Positions 1-11,800 of a stretch of DNA of 64,000 bases are shown here, piece after piece. The DNA is taken from positions 3,306,261-3,370,260 of the forward strand of contig CP137668.1 of NCBI GenBank assembly GCA_037976565.1. Reading direction: 5' to 3'. The translations under genes and the position numbers were made by a program. How positions within the stretch are numbered: the first letter of the stretch is position 1; every line of letters begins with the position of its first letter. Below the pieces are notes generated by a model that was not told the origin of the DNA, ran no database searches, and was given only the letters and a program-made list of their open reading frames with translations. This stretch comes from Mesocentrotus franciscanus. Taxonomy: Eukaryota; Echinodermata; Echinoidea; Camarodonta; Strongylocentrotidae.

Positions 1-925
1 TTCTTCTGCACATCCTCCATCAATACCATTCTTGGCAACACCATTGGGATGGCTACCACTCTGCTCACTTTCTTCTTCCTTGATTCTCTTCAAATTACCG
101 CTGGAATCTTCCAAGGTATAAGTACCTGCAAGGAGAAAAGAAGTCAACCAAATATTCTCGGCACTTATGGTGACAAAACACTAATAATTTTCTTGATAAG
201 TATTTCATTTCTTCTTTAAAATTTAGTTTGATATTTTTAGGTATATAAAATTGGTGAAAAAAAAAAATCAAAAAATGAAATAGAGAAGATCAGATTCAGA
301 ATAGAAAGGGATTTATCATTGTGCTTATCATACTATGTTTTGATTCTAAAGCATATAACATGTCTTTTCAAGTACATGTGTACATGTGCATAAATTGAAT
401 ATATGTGTACATCTTGAGATGCACATACAGTTAACTCAGTTATTCATACCCTTGTAAATTTTGATGTTTTTGTGTTATTGTAACTCAAGAATAAAAGGTG
501 GACTGGTTGAATTAGGGCCTTTGTTCAATACTTTTAGATGCAAGCTTTAATATGTCACATTATCAAGAAACGTAAATCAGGATAAATCAATTTTCACATA
601 CTTAAACATTTACAAAACTTGGTATGGGTATGAATAATTTAGTGGTTAAATGTACATGTATGACTCTTTTAACACGTCAGTTGTTAGTTCATGACATGAG
701 AAACATGTACATGTACATGACTAAATGTACATACATTTTATATGTAGAGATATAACATAAAAAGTATGTATTTTATCTATTTGCATGTTGTATTTTCAAG
801 TTTAATGTTACAACTCCGTATCAAAACCCTTCACAAAGTTTGGAAAAGTACATGTAGCTAATTAATTACATGATCTAAATTTAACAAAATGCAATATGCT
901 ATCATGCTCTCTCTACCACCCCCCT

Positions 926-964
<39 letters not shown>

Positions 965-3900
965 CCATCTACACATCTAGAGCTCTCTTACTCACTCACT
1001 CACTCTCTCTCTCCCTCTCTCCTCTCTCTGCTTTTCTCTGTCTCTCTTCCTCTATCTCTTATGCTAGGAGTCCACTGGGCCGGCGCCAGTTGGTGCCAGT
1101 TTGCGCCAATGCAATTTACTGTGGCGCCTAGTGTCGCCAATAAGGTGCCTAGTGGCGTGTAGTGGCTCAAACTGCCTCCCAACTGGCTCGTGGTGGCCCG
1201 TAACGGCACCAAATTTGAATGTGGCGGCAAGAAAATTTCAAAATGTTTGAAACTTTCGTCGCGCCACTTCCATCGAGCAATCAGCGCCAAGTGTCCGCCA
1301 AGTGGCACCAAATGGCGCGAACATATCGCCCTTTGGCGCAAACAATCCGCCTATTGGAATCCACTGGAATCCACTGGAATCCACTGGAACCCACTGGAAT
1401 CCACTGGAATGTAATGGCGCGCCAAGTTGCGCCAATGAGATTCATACAGCAGCTGAGGAGGGTCTGAACCATGTAGCCGATGGCGGTATTTATATAGTCG
1501 GCAAGTAGCGCCAAGCGGCGGCAAGTTCAAACCAATTTGGCGACCTTTGGCACAAACTAATCACCAAGTGGCGCAAAGTAGCCGTCTATTGGCGCGAATG
1601 GCGCCAACAGGGTGAATTTTGGAATCAAATGGCCGTGTAATGGCGCGAACTGGCGCAAACTGGCGCAACATTTTGGAGCAAGCCGGGTGGCATTTGGCGC
1701 ACGCCATATGGCACCCAGTTTATTCCACTTGGCGACACATGCCGAGCGGACATTAATTCGGCGCCACAGCGAGCCACTACGCGCCAATCACATAATCTTT
1801 GGCGCGAACTGGCACCAACTGGCGCTGGCCCAGTGGACTCCTAGCATTAGTGTCTCTCTCAGTGTCTATGTGTGAAGCCTTCATGTAAATGATGCATATA
1901 GCAGTCATCCATTAATACAATGTTCAGCATGCTGCCACAAGATGCATATCTAAAGCTTCCTAACTGAGCAATGACATTCCACATGCTGTACACATAAACA
2001 CCACTAGAAGGCAGAATTTTTCTTTAAAAATTAAAATATCTGCATTTGAATGTTTCTGAATTGCTACTAGTAGTTAATACTTCTTTTCATTTTCAGACAG
2101 AATGTTTTTAACGATAAATTAAAGATTTGGTCATTCAATTACATTGTGAAAGAAACAGTCTATCCTTCTCAGAGAACATTTCTTCTATGATATTCTTCTA
2201 AACTGACATGAGAATCAAATGCGAAAGCACACAGATTAGTTTTCACCTTTACCGGAACTCTGGTGTTTCAGTAGAATATTAATTTGTTCAATCATTTTAA
2301 CTACCCTATGTGTATGAAGATGCAAGAAATAAAATCAAACTACTGTACCTAGTGCACAAACCATGCAGTAAAAACTTACAGCATTTCTTGGTCTTGTTAG
2401 TGTTAGTTTTGATCAAGCAAATTGTATCCTTACATGTAGCTGTTTTACTCTGCATCTACAAGCCTAAAGCCAGTGAAAATCTTCATCTAAATGTATATAA
2501 ATATTATGTACTTCATTTACTGAATTCACTTAAAATTCATTTGAAATAAGAACAAATGTAATATCCACGCAGGGGTGTATCATTAATTCTTACAAAAATG
2601 TGCCACACGGGTGGAAGTTTGGGATTTCAGGGGTTTATTAACATACTACAATGAAAAAGGTTCTAATTCTACTTTACACGGTCTACAAAAGAAGGCTAAA
2701 GTATTTTACATTACAAACGTGAGTTACAAAAAAGAGAAAAGTGTAAGAGTTGCCAGCACACATAGTATACTCAGGAGCAACAAATATTATAGGCCCTATA
2801 TCATAAATGTCTCTACAGCATATTAAATCTCTTCACTTTCCTTAGTTTTATTTTTATGGATTCTGAAAGATATCCTGAACCTACAAGTATCATATCATTA
2901 GCCTTCACTCTCACTCTTTAAAATGCCAACTGATTTACTCTCTTCATGCCAGACTACAACATAGATGTCTATGTATCAAACTACAACTTACAGCACTGTA
3001 TGATCTGGTAATCTACAGGAAGTTAGTAGGTTAGTAAGGAGGGGGTCATGCATACCTTCACTACTACCTTGTGAAGAGGTTGATCCTCTATCTCTCCGTT
3101 TCTTTTCAACTGCCTCTGTTGCAGCCGCCCACTCCGCCTGCTGCGCCTGTATGGCTGCCACATCAATGCTATCAGGTGATATACTCCTACTCCTAGATGT
3201 GGTGCCCCCAGAATCAGGACACAACAAGGAGTTGTCTGATATGATAACAGTGTCACCTTCATCATGCATTGTGTAGACAGTATCCTGGCAGGTTAGGCTA
3301 GATCCAGACCCTTCCTCCTCAGGCTCATTGGATTTGTTGCCTGGTGATCGCATCGATTTCAGTCTTTGGACGAGCACAAGACTCATCGTGCCTCCACAGG
3401 CCATTTGGAGTACTTTCCGGCCCATGAGGGCACTGACTTTCTTCGGGGACAACACTGGGGTAGAACCAGTTGAGAGTCCTAGCTGTGGACCAGTACCCCA
3501 GGCCCAGACCTCACCTTGCGTGGACATTGCAAGGGTGTGTGAGTCCCCACAAGAAAGCTGCGTTATCACCGGGTCGCAGTCCGCATCACTTATATGAACT
3601 TGCGTTGGAATATTGACCTTCTCTGAGACACCAATCCCACATTGTCCGTTGGTGGAATCCCCCCAACAGAAGACAATCCCATCTTCGCACACTACTCCTG
3701 TGTGGTTGTTTCCGCAGATGACATCGGCAACATTCTCGCTCTTCAGTTCCTGCACAAGTACAGGCTGTTTTGTAACGTCTGTGAATTTCTTATGACCAAG
3801 CTGACCATATTCCCCATTACCATATGTATACACCGATCTCTGGTTTGTTAAAAATGCACAATGCTTGCTCCCGAGTGAGATCTTGATAATGTTCTTTGTC

Positions 3901-4005
3901 TTTAAGATATCATGGGTGAATGGTGTAGTGTTGCTTAGGAAACCCTTCCACATGAATGGCATACCCTGCAGGGCTTTTTCTGGTCTCTCTTTCTCGTCTT
4001 TATCC
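1..4005 (-). CDS. ALS2: Alsin (ALS2) N-terminal exons, partial, RCC1-like domain
   Basis: Alsin is an endosomal guanine-nucleotide exchange factor for Rab5 and Rac whose N-terminus is an RCC1-like propeller. Seen: a 950-base exon (4005 down to 3056) between an acceptor ending CTTTCTCACAG and a donor AAG|GTATGC, and the next exon from 125 down to the window edge after CTCCTTGCAG. Phases agree: the first exon ends with one base (G) and the second begins GT, rebuilding a Gly, and the second stays open to the edge. The protein has RCC1 blades (VYTYGNGEYGQLGHKK, GIVFCWGDSTNGQCGIG, EVWAWGTGPQLGL). The string CGDSHTLAMS followed by WAWGTG, and a later VIISDN, match vertebrate alsin closely and separate it from other RCC1 proteins. 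The tail is Ser-rich and acidic, as in the alsin linker. Catalytic DH/PH, MORN and VPS9 domains would lie left of the window. The exon begins in phase 2, so the start codon should be in an upstream exon; an internal Met at 3962 is the fallback. Confidence 0.88.
929..1058. repeat. CT-rich microsatellite
   Basis: Runs of CT/TC dinucleotides with imperfect ACTC steps, broken off by the insertion at 1062 and resuming after 1849. Confidence 0.85.
1062..1846. mobile_element. Harbinger-like MITE, GGCGCC-rich, TTA target duplication
   Basis: The left end reads TGCTAGGAGTCCACTGGGCC and the right end GGCCCAGTGGACTCCTAGCA, a perfect 20-bp inverted pair extending imperfectly inward (GGCGCCAGTTGGTGCCAG on the left). 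Directly outside are TTA (1059-1061) and TTA (1847-1849). A 3-bp TTA/TWA duplication is typical of PIF/Harbinger. The interior is crowded with TGGCGC/GCGCCA in both orientations and has a 10-bp tandem CCACTGGAAT at about 1360-1410. There is no transposase, so it is non-autonomous. It interrupts a CT microsatellite, visible on both sides. Confidence 0.85.
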
Positions 4006-4754
4006 CTGTGAGAAAGACAAAAAAACATGTTAGGAACCAGTATACAAAATCTATTCCCTGCTGACCACTCTTTCATTCCTATTTAGGTTATTTTTCTCAT
4101 TTTACATACATGTGTGACTACGAGACCGGTGAATGAAGAACAAGCAAAATATCATGCATCTTCCCTTTTACAAGAATCATTTCCCCCTCTCACATATATT
4201 TCAACTTTACTGTCTATGGCTTTTCATCAATTCACAAGCATATAATTGATAAAGAATACTATACAGTCAGAACCCCCAAAATTTACACATGATACAACTT
4301 ACAATGTATGTTTGTCTCATAACTACATGTACAGGTGCATGTGTACATGTACATGTACAGATGTACATAGCATGATTGCTCTGACCAGTACACTAAGTTC
4401 AATTCTCATTATTCCAACAGTAATGTAAATATAGATTTATATTGATTTCATTTTTGTCAATTATGCAAGCCTCATCCCACACCACTGTTTGTGTGAATGA
4501 TATTGATTAGTATTGAAGTACAATTCCTAACTGTCTAGCTAAAAAAATACTGCCAATTCATTTTCATTAGGCCTACTCACCTGAAATAAGAACAAATACA
4601 TCAGGAGTATGTATAACATGTAAATTCTATTGAACACAATATGAAATACTCAAGTACTTTACATGTACCAGTACACATTTTTAAAGATATGTAATCATCG
4701 TCTTAATTCTGTTTTATTCACTGAACTTGAGAAAAATGTTGAAAAAAAAATTCT

Positions 4755-4957
4755 TTAAAGCCTGTCTGCACTAGTTTGGCCAGGAGGGATTAGACCTCCC
4801 AGCATGGTCACTGACAGGTGGTTATCTCATCGACTCAGCTCTCAATTAACATAAGAAAAAGAGGATCATGGGGGACCAACGGGCACCACTTACAGTGTAG
4901 GCACTGTTTACTATATAGAGGGAGCAAGTAGCTACAAGTAGTGCAGTGGGGCTTTAA
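4755..4957. mobile_element. Short TTAA-flanked MITE
   Basis: The left end is TTAAAGCCTGTCTGCACTAG and the right end TAGTGCAGTGGGGCTTTAA. Outer TTAA and an imperfect inverted TGCACTA segment are shared. No coding capacity. It resembles the other TTAA-flanked elements of the window in design but has its own terminal sequence. Confidence 0.6.
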
Positions 4958-7205
4958 ATTCTACATGCAGTTTATCTTTTGTGTGTTTTAAAAACATTCA
5001 GTATTAATTTCGCAAAAAATATCCAGTTACAGTACATCGCATATTGCACACTGTACAGAATGTAATGTGACCAAATGGGAAAAGGAATGACTGATTACGA
5101 CACCATTACTGAGTAAGTACTGAGAATTATGCATTTCAGGCCAACCATGTAGAACTAATGTGACAAGACGATGGTGACGACATTGTGTGAGCGAGTTCAT
5201 ACCCATCTAAACAGTACACCAAGGTGGAGGAGAATGAGTCATGCTAGAGCACGTCATCTAAGACTCGTGGAACAGACACCGTCATCAAATCAAATATGTT
5301 GGGTTTTTCATTTGAGAGAGATTATATTTCATGAACTCATGAATTCCAAAAATACACCTCCAAATGCAAACCAGTTCCCAATCACGTCATACTCTTGGCG
5401 TAATCAAAAAGAGGAGTTTAGGGTATATAATACGTACACTGTACATGTAAGCTTGTAAAATCAAGAACCCGGCCACCTTCTTTTCCAATCCAATGTTATT
5501 TTTACCAACACTTGCAGATTTCATAGAAAATTTATTTACAGTACATGTAGATAGCTAATGAGACAATGACAAAAATTAATCTTTCATTTTCTCAGCCAAA
5601 GACTTTCCAGTATTACAAAACACTTTATATACATGTACATTAAATCACCTGCACATGTCATCAACTTGCTTGCTACATGTACTTAGATATCAGCAAATCC
5701 TCCTAGTAATTTACGGAATCTTCTTTCTCCAATCATGACACATCATTTCACCATTCAAAGCTTTTGTAAAGTCAAGATTAACTAATAAACATTGGACATC
5801 AAATTCATAAATAAAGTGATGCTACTACATGTACATACATGTATATACATGTATACATGTAGGCCTACAGTGTAGGTGTACATTTTTAGTGTGAAGTGAG
5901 TCTTGATGAGTGTGTACAGACACTGCACACTTTGCTGTGCAGCATTGCTCAGTGCAACCTGTGAAATTGCACACACCCATCTCCCATATGGAGCACACCA
6001 GCTCTTCAACATGTACAGTGCATCATCAATGGAAGGATTGAACAGTGTACACTTTCATGGAGTGTACGTTTTTGTGTCTGTAAATCCTTCATTATTATTG
6101 TATATACATGTACATTACAACCTATATTTACATTCATTGTAACATGTCAGAAAACATTGTGTTGGGTTACTTGGGTAAAATAATATGATCTGTTTACAAG
6201 TCTATATCTGGAGTAGATAGTAAGTAGGCCTAAGCTGATATATTTGCTCCATTACATGTACTTGTGAAGTGTCATATTAGCAAAAATGTGGTTTATGGGT
6301 AAATTTTTTAACAATGTTGCAAATGTAATGGATGATTGTACCAGTAATTGATACCATTATCAAATCTATTAGCACATCAAACATTGTAGACTTGTAAACA
6401 TTTACCATACATGTACATGTTGTACATGTATATTATTATGCTACATGTAGCTTTAAATGCTGACAACATAATCAATCAATGCAAAGTTTAGGAACTGTTA
6501 TCTTTAGATGAGCCCGAGTCAGAAAATAAATATGGGAAATAATAATGATCTTTTTAAAATATAAATCTAGACAGACAGGAATTCTATTCATAAATTAATA
6601 TGTCCAGTATACCATGAATCTTTCTAAGCAATTTTCAACTTGCAAATAGCTTATGACAGAAATTATTCTTTGTTCATTAAATCAACAGGTTAAAAAAAAA
6701 CAGGTGTGACACTAAATAAATTGTTAGGGAATTTTTCAAATCTCTAGATCTGAGCAAAAAAGAGCTTGATGCCCTTAAATAGCCACATTAAATTGCTAAA
6801 CAGAGTGGTGGTGCACATTGCACAAACCATATTACTTGGTACAAAATTAGCACAATACATGAAAACCGCAACCAATACAAAAAGGGCAAACCTCAAATTT
6901 TTTTTAATGTCATGACATTTCCGGCCATCTGACACTGTTAAAAAATGAGAATTGGGATTTGTGTGCTTGCATACTGTTAGCCGAGCATCAGGAAGTCTTT
7001 AATAAACCTGTAGACTGATGTTCAGTTACAAACAGCGCAATCAGAAACTTTGTTCACAATCCATGTCTCCACATGAATCATCCTGAATTAAAGATACTGT
7101 AGGTACGTATGTAATGAAATTATATTGTAGGTTGAGCCTCATTTAAGTGTCAGGTGACATCCAAATGCACATGTTAGTTGATTCCTGTTGATGTGCAGGG
7201 CTGCA

Positions 7206-7685
7206 TACAACTCATATTTTGTTATTCAAACATCTAAATATATTTCATAGACCTGCTAAGCTCCACCCTAAAAAAAGCTCCAGATCTCATTCATCTTGTG
7301 ACATCATCTGTCAATCATTAGTGAACTAACTAGAGACAGTGGTACATGTATGTAAATTCCCCCAGCTCAGCACATGCTCATTCATACAATACCTCCACAT
7401 TACCTTTCTTTTCCTGGTGATGCTATAGCATGTCTGACATAGCAACTCCTGTGTTGGTATTGTATGTTCTATTGTAAACAGGTGGTCAGCTCTGGTGAAG
7501 CTCCATACCACTGTCTCTTGTTAGCTCACTAATGATTGACAGATGATGTCACAAGATGAATGAGATCTGGAGCATTTTTTTTTAGGGTGGAGCTTAGCAG
7601 ACCTGTCTGACAAAATTATTTAAAAAAATATTTTAAAATCTATGAAATTATATTTAGATGTTTGAATAACAAAATATGAGTTGTA
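7206..7685. repeat. Foldback element with about 140-bp arms
   Basis: Left arm 7206-7344 (TACAACTCATATTTTG to AGAGACAGTGGTA) is repeated inverted at 7506-7685 (TACCACTGTCTCT to CAAAATATGAGTTGTA). The loop is about 160 bp. The right arm has an extra AT-rich stretch. Internal matches include GACATCATCTGTCAATCATT and its complement. Confidence 0.85.
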
Positions 7686-7722
7686 CATGTATGTAGCTTG
7701 CACCTACGGCATGAATAATTCC

Positions 7723-7850
7723 TCCTCCTCCTCCTCCTCCTCCTCCTCCTTCTTCTTCTTCCATTTCTTTGTTTTCCTCTTCTTCTCCCTCCTCTTCTTC
7801 TTCTTCTTCATCTTCTCCTTCTTCATCTTCTCCTTCTTCTTCTTCTTGTG
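7723..7850. repeat. (TCC)n/(TTC)n polypyrimidine tract
   Basis: A strand-asymmetric CCT/CTT array. Long Glu or Ser/Phe reading frames across it are artefacts of the repeat. Confidence 0.9.
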
Positions 7851-8730
7851 TGGTCAACTGATAATTAAATGAATGATATTTCTGGTTCTTGCACATGTTT
7901 TGGGTCAATACATGTACATGTAATAGTGTCCTGCAGTATTTAATTCAAGCTAATTCATGAGTTAAAATTGCAAACTATAATTTACATGTATATTCAATTA
8001 ACTATTTACTCCAAAATTCAACTTGCTAGTATGCTACTTGCTGCCTTGCAAGATGGCAAGCTTACATGTACATGTACAGTACCAAATATTGCTTTCTGAA
8101 TGGCAATACAAATGTAAGGATGACTGCAAACTCAAATGTTCACAAGCTTGCAAAAATATTGGCTTCTAACTAAGTTCTGATTTAGTTCAATAAAGGCCAA
8201 TAACATATTTATACACATATATCTTCACCATTGTAGAACAACATCCTTCATGGCCAAGCCTCACAAAAGTTAGATTAACCTCTGACCCCTCAAACATACT
8301 AAAATCTCCTGTATCGTAACTTTGATGGACTTTGCTACTTGATGATTGAATTATTTTTTATTATTGCATGTAACCCATGTACATGATACCTGCACGTTAT
8401 ACAAATGACTGGCTGGGTGATCAAATTATAATTCATTCACAACAGCCTAGATAAAACTTTATCCTAAATGTACAGACCTACACGGCCAATGGCCATACTG
8501 CATACAATGTGCACAAAGAAAGCTCTTACAAAGTACAAAGTAGACTGCACATGTACTTCAAATTCACAACTGTTAAATATTTTGGACATGTACTTAGTTT
8601 TCAATTTGAATTACATGTAGATCCAATATTTTGCAGAACTGAAGGTGGGAGATACAATTTTGAAATCTCACAAAATTCTTTTTCATCCTGAATTTATACT
8701 TTACTTTCATGATTCCATTCCATGGATACA

Positions 8731-8765
8731 TGATACATGTACATGTACATGTACATGTACATGTA
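8731..8765. repeat. (ACATGT)n microsatellite
   Basis: ATACATGTACATGTACATG repeated. This is the longest of many TACATG tracts dispersed through the window (for example 4339, 5821, 49393, 55717, 59496). Confidence 0.85.
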
Positions 8766-8947
8766 GAGTTGTACAATGAACATTTTCACATTAAAAAAAC
8801 ATTTAACAAATCATACCAGAGCAGAAGCTAGAAGAGTGTTAGCTCATATATACTTTAACACAGAGTTAAACCTACATGTACACTAAAGAGAAGGTTCATT
8901 GATTTTAAAAACTAACTTTATTGTCATTATTGCAAAGGTGAAACTTT

Positions 8948-9792
8948 GATTGGACAAGGTTATCAAAATTCAATGCTTGGAAACATTAAAAGTAATGATT
9001 ATTATCAATTACAAAACGCTTAAATACATCCCGGCATAGCACCTGAAAAGCTCTCCGATCGTGTGACGTCACATGTTGCACAAGCAGACGATGTCCCATG
9101 GTATCTTACACATTTTCAGTGCCTGTTTTATGATCTTCTCTTCAGTTATTTCTCTTACTTCACTACCCTCAGGCTAAATGTTGAATCTATTGCCTCACTC
9201 TAATCCCCGCGCATGGTATTATTTTGATGAAAAATGCAAGGATAAAAAATCAAGGAATCCGTCGCTTGTAAACAAAATAAGACGCCATTGTATTTTCAGC
9301 TGTGCAGCACCGCGCTATGTTCGGCGTTTCAAGAGGGAACAAATGCCGTCCATGCTATCATTCCGGGGGTTTCTAAATCTGGAAGTGTGGTTTCTTTGAT
9401 TGTTCATTAACCCCTATCCTGGGTATTTACCAACAAAAGAATTTAGTTATCAGAATCGGTTTCATATCCCTTTTTGAATGGTGTAAAATTCCATCACATT
9501 TATATACACTAAACTCATTATAATTTGAGAAATGTTAGCATTGCAATTATGTGCATTCTTTATGGGATGTCGTCTGCTTGGGCAGGATTGGTTCATTTTG
9601 TGACGGCATTAAAACATCGTTATTTTTCTGGCGAATCTCTCGCATATCCCAGATGCTATGGAGGTGGTTTTATTTGTATTTTTATAAATCACCCGATATG
9701 TAGTTGACCTAAAACTTGTACGATGGCCATCTGTTAGCTTACCAGTTTCTAGTGATACGTTATTTGCCATATTTGTGATTTTCTTTGAACCG
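8948..9792 (+). repeat. Dispersed repeat family E, copy 1
   Basis: Matches the stretch at 50946-52036 in the same orientation. Shared landmarks in order are ACAAGGTTATCAAAATTC, GTGTTATTTTGATGAAAAATGCA-like, GGATGTCGTCTGCTT, GCAGGATTGGT, ATATCCCAGAT, AGTTGACCTAAAACTT and TATGATTTTCTTTGAA-like. A short frame is open in each copy (M-S-S-A-[WY]-A-G-L-V), but an indel shifts it later, so I do not call a protein. Confidence 0.75.
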
Positions 9793-11054
9793 GCACTTTA
9801 ACTAGTACTGGCTCTGAACAGACGATAGAAAATCGCAGATGTCTCAAGCTACAGACAGTGTACATGTAAATATCCACAAATCAACAGGAACTCTGCTTGA
9901 CCTCAGAGTGTGACCCTATGCTCATTACACTTGTACAGTACTTTATGAACAATTGTTTCAACTGGTAGTCCTACACATACAGTACATGTACAGTAGTTGT
10001 TCCAGACACATAAAAATAGTACATTGGGACATAAATTTGAAAAAAACCTAGAACAGAGTATTCTAGTACAGTAGTAGCTAACAAAATTTATGAAGCTCCT
10101 TTTAAACGAAGCTTACATGTACGTACACATGTACCTGTATTATGTAATAGCATCAAGCACATAGAGATCATAAAAGTTTATCACTGAAAGTTGAAGGAAA
10201 ATCAATCATAGAATGAATGCCAGATTATATTTTTTTATAAGATCACTAGCCCTTTAATTTCTTAATCTTTGAGCCATAAATAATTTAGAAGGAAACTAGT
10301 TGCAACATCTTTCGAGAAGGAAGGTAACTTTTTTGTATGAAGTTATATGAAAATTTGTTCATGTTTCATTTACTGTCATTTTGTATTTAGTGTATTTTCA
10401 CAGCTTTTTGAAAGATGCAGTGTACAAATGTACATGTACAGTAGCTCACCTTTTCCATCTACATTACTACTGACATCAATTAGCAATCCCTGTAGTGTAC
10501 ACAATTTGAATTTTAAAGTATGTTTAATTATTATTTTCAATTTCAACAGTTTGACAAAAGCAGACTGAAAAAAGGAACATAAAATTGGCTGTCGCTACTT
10601 TTTTTATTTAAATTGTTTTTAAATTATTTGTTATTGAAGTATCTGTGTAAGTAAAAACTAGGAAAGGAAATCACAATTTTTATCAAATTGTCTGATGTAA
10701 AAGTGCCTGTGTAAACTACATGTACATGTATATGCAGAAAGCCACTCTCCTGTGTAAAATCCACGAAAGTGGAAAGAGAGTGTGACAAAATAATGTATTA
10801 TAAATGTGCGGAGCAAATAAACCACCCTAGCCTTGGTGGTTTGTTACGCTTAGTCACAATAAAAGAGCAATAAACAATCAGATTCAGCCTTCTACCATGT
10901 TACTTTAAGTTTTACTTAGGCTATCAGACAAATCTTTGTTCATACTTTCATATTACATATTTTCAAGCATTCCCGTGCTATGGAGTATGGAATTGTTTTG
11001 TATTCCTAGATCTATCATCTAGATTAGATCTAGATTTAGTTACATGTAAGATAG

Positions 11055-11225
11055 ACCGAAAGATTTAGTCTCTGATTATATCTGATGTCGATGTTTGTTC
11101 CGCTGAGACTGCGTCTGGCTCCACTGATTGCCTCTATACAGAGACTGAAGTACATCGTACAGGTTAGTACGGGGAGGTTTTGCAATACAGTTTGCGTGCG
11201 ATTGCCGATCTCATCGCGTTTTTTA
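11055..11225 (-). repeat. Dispersed repeat family D, copy 1
   Basis: The reverse complement matches 48893-49090 and partly 23370-23520: GGCAATC[AG]CACGC, GTATAGAGGC, GGAGCCAG[AG]CG[CT]AGTCTCA and TTTCGGTCTA. It lies close to a family C end fragment, as copy 2 does, so D and C may be parts of one larger element. Confidence 0.7.
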
Positions 11226-11339
11226 AAGAAAAAAAGCATATAAGCTGGAAATAAGTCGCTATATTTTTTTATGTTTTACTATGATTTACGATGTTATTTT
11301 GATGGTTTATTAAAATTAGATCTATTTTCTTTCCAATCA

Positions 11340-11515
11340 TATTTTTAAATATCAAACTGTCTAGATAAAGAAAAACGGGAGAAAGTCCAGCGAAAATCGC
11401 TAGTATTCCCCCTTGTGCAAGCCGTAAGGAGTACCGCCTGTGTATGGGGAAGGTTGACAAATGTCAGTTTTATTAAGGAATTCCCCATACCAGACTGTTA
11501 TTTCTGTCTACATGT
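11340..11515. repeat. Terminal fragment of palindromic family C
   Basis: Shares GTGTATGGGGAA, TGTCAGTTTTATTAA and CCCATACCAGAC[GT]GTTATTT with the inner end of the big inverted-repeat arms at 20886-23244. Only this end is present. Confidence 0.7.
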
Positions 11516-11789
11516 AAGATTAAAGATAGATCGAAATAAATCAAAGACAACAAAAAAATGTTTCATAATAAATTGAACACACACACAATAGTTATTCTTC
11601 ATCGTTTGAAAGAAGAAAAAAAAAAGGAATTAAAAGGTATTAGAAATCATTCATGTCAATTGTGATAACCAGAATCCAGATTTTGTTTTTCTTATTAAAA
11701 TGTCAAAAATGATGAACGAAAGTAAAACTTTTAAGGTAGACTCTAAAAAAACAAAGTTAAAAGAGAAACAAAAAATACATTCTACGTAC

Positions 11790-11800
11790 GCTCTATCCAT
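11790..11800 (-). CDS. ALS2: Probable first coding exon of ALS2 (11 bases)
   Basis: On the minus strand AACATGGATAGAGC is followed by GTACGT, a possible donor. ATG-GAT-AGA-GC ends two bases into a codon, the phase needed by the large alsin exon at 4005, and the join reads M-D-R-A-D-K-D-E. Vertebrate alsin also begins Met-Asp, and the length before the first RCC1 blade is then similar. The intron would be about 7.8 kb. The exon is tiny, so the call rests on phase, the start context and the Met-Asp start. Transcript data could move the start elsewhere. Confidence 0.5.

Larger units (their letters stand above)
126..3055 (-). other. ALS2 intron between the two large exons
   Basis: The intron runs from the GTATGC donor to the CTTGCAG acceptor. 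It contains a CT-rich microsatellite (about 929-1058) into which the Harbinger-like MITE at 1062-1846 is inserted, plus scattered TACATG repeats. From about 1850 to 3055 I see no coding exon or recognisable element. Confidence 0.75.
4006..11789 (-). other. Long first intron of ALS2 (inferred)
   Basis: No convincing coding exon is seen here on either strand. It holds a TTAA MITE (4755-4957), a foldback (7206-7685), polypyrimidine tracts, TACATG microsatellites and copies of three dispersed repeat families (8948-9792, 11055-11225, 11340-11515). Its identity as one intron depends on the 11790-11800 exon. Confidence 0.5.

Noticed and set aside
1000..1341. Overlapping frames in the GGCGCC region
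   Set aside because: They are repeat-encoded frames inside the non-autonomous MITE; both strands and several frames are open because of the repeated motif.
4581..4640. Perfect minus-strand donor CAG|GTGAGTAG upstream of the large alsin exon
   Set aside because: In the phase needed to join the exon at 4005 a stop codon lies a few codons upstream with no Met between, so it cannot be the coding first exon (a 5' UTR exon remains possible).
5171..5458. 95-residue plus frame
   Set aside because: No splice or start context, no recognisable motif, and it ends in TACATG repeat; probably chance.
7654..7908. Glu-rich minus-strand frame
   Set aside because: It is the translation of a (TCC/TTC)n microsatellite and has no splice sites or flanking coding signal.
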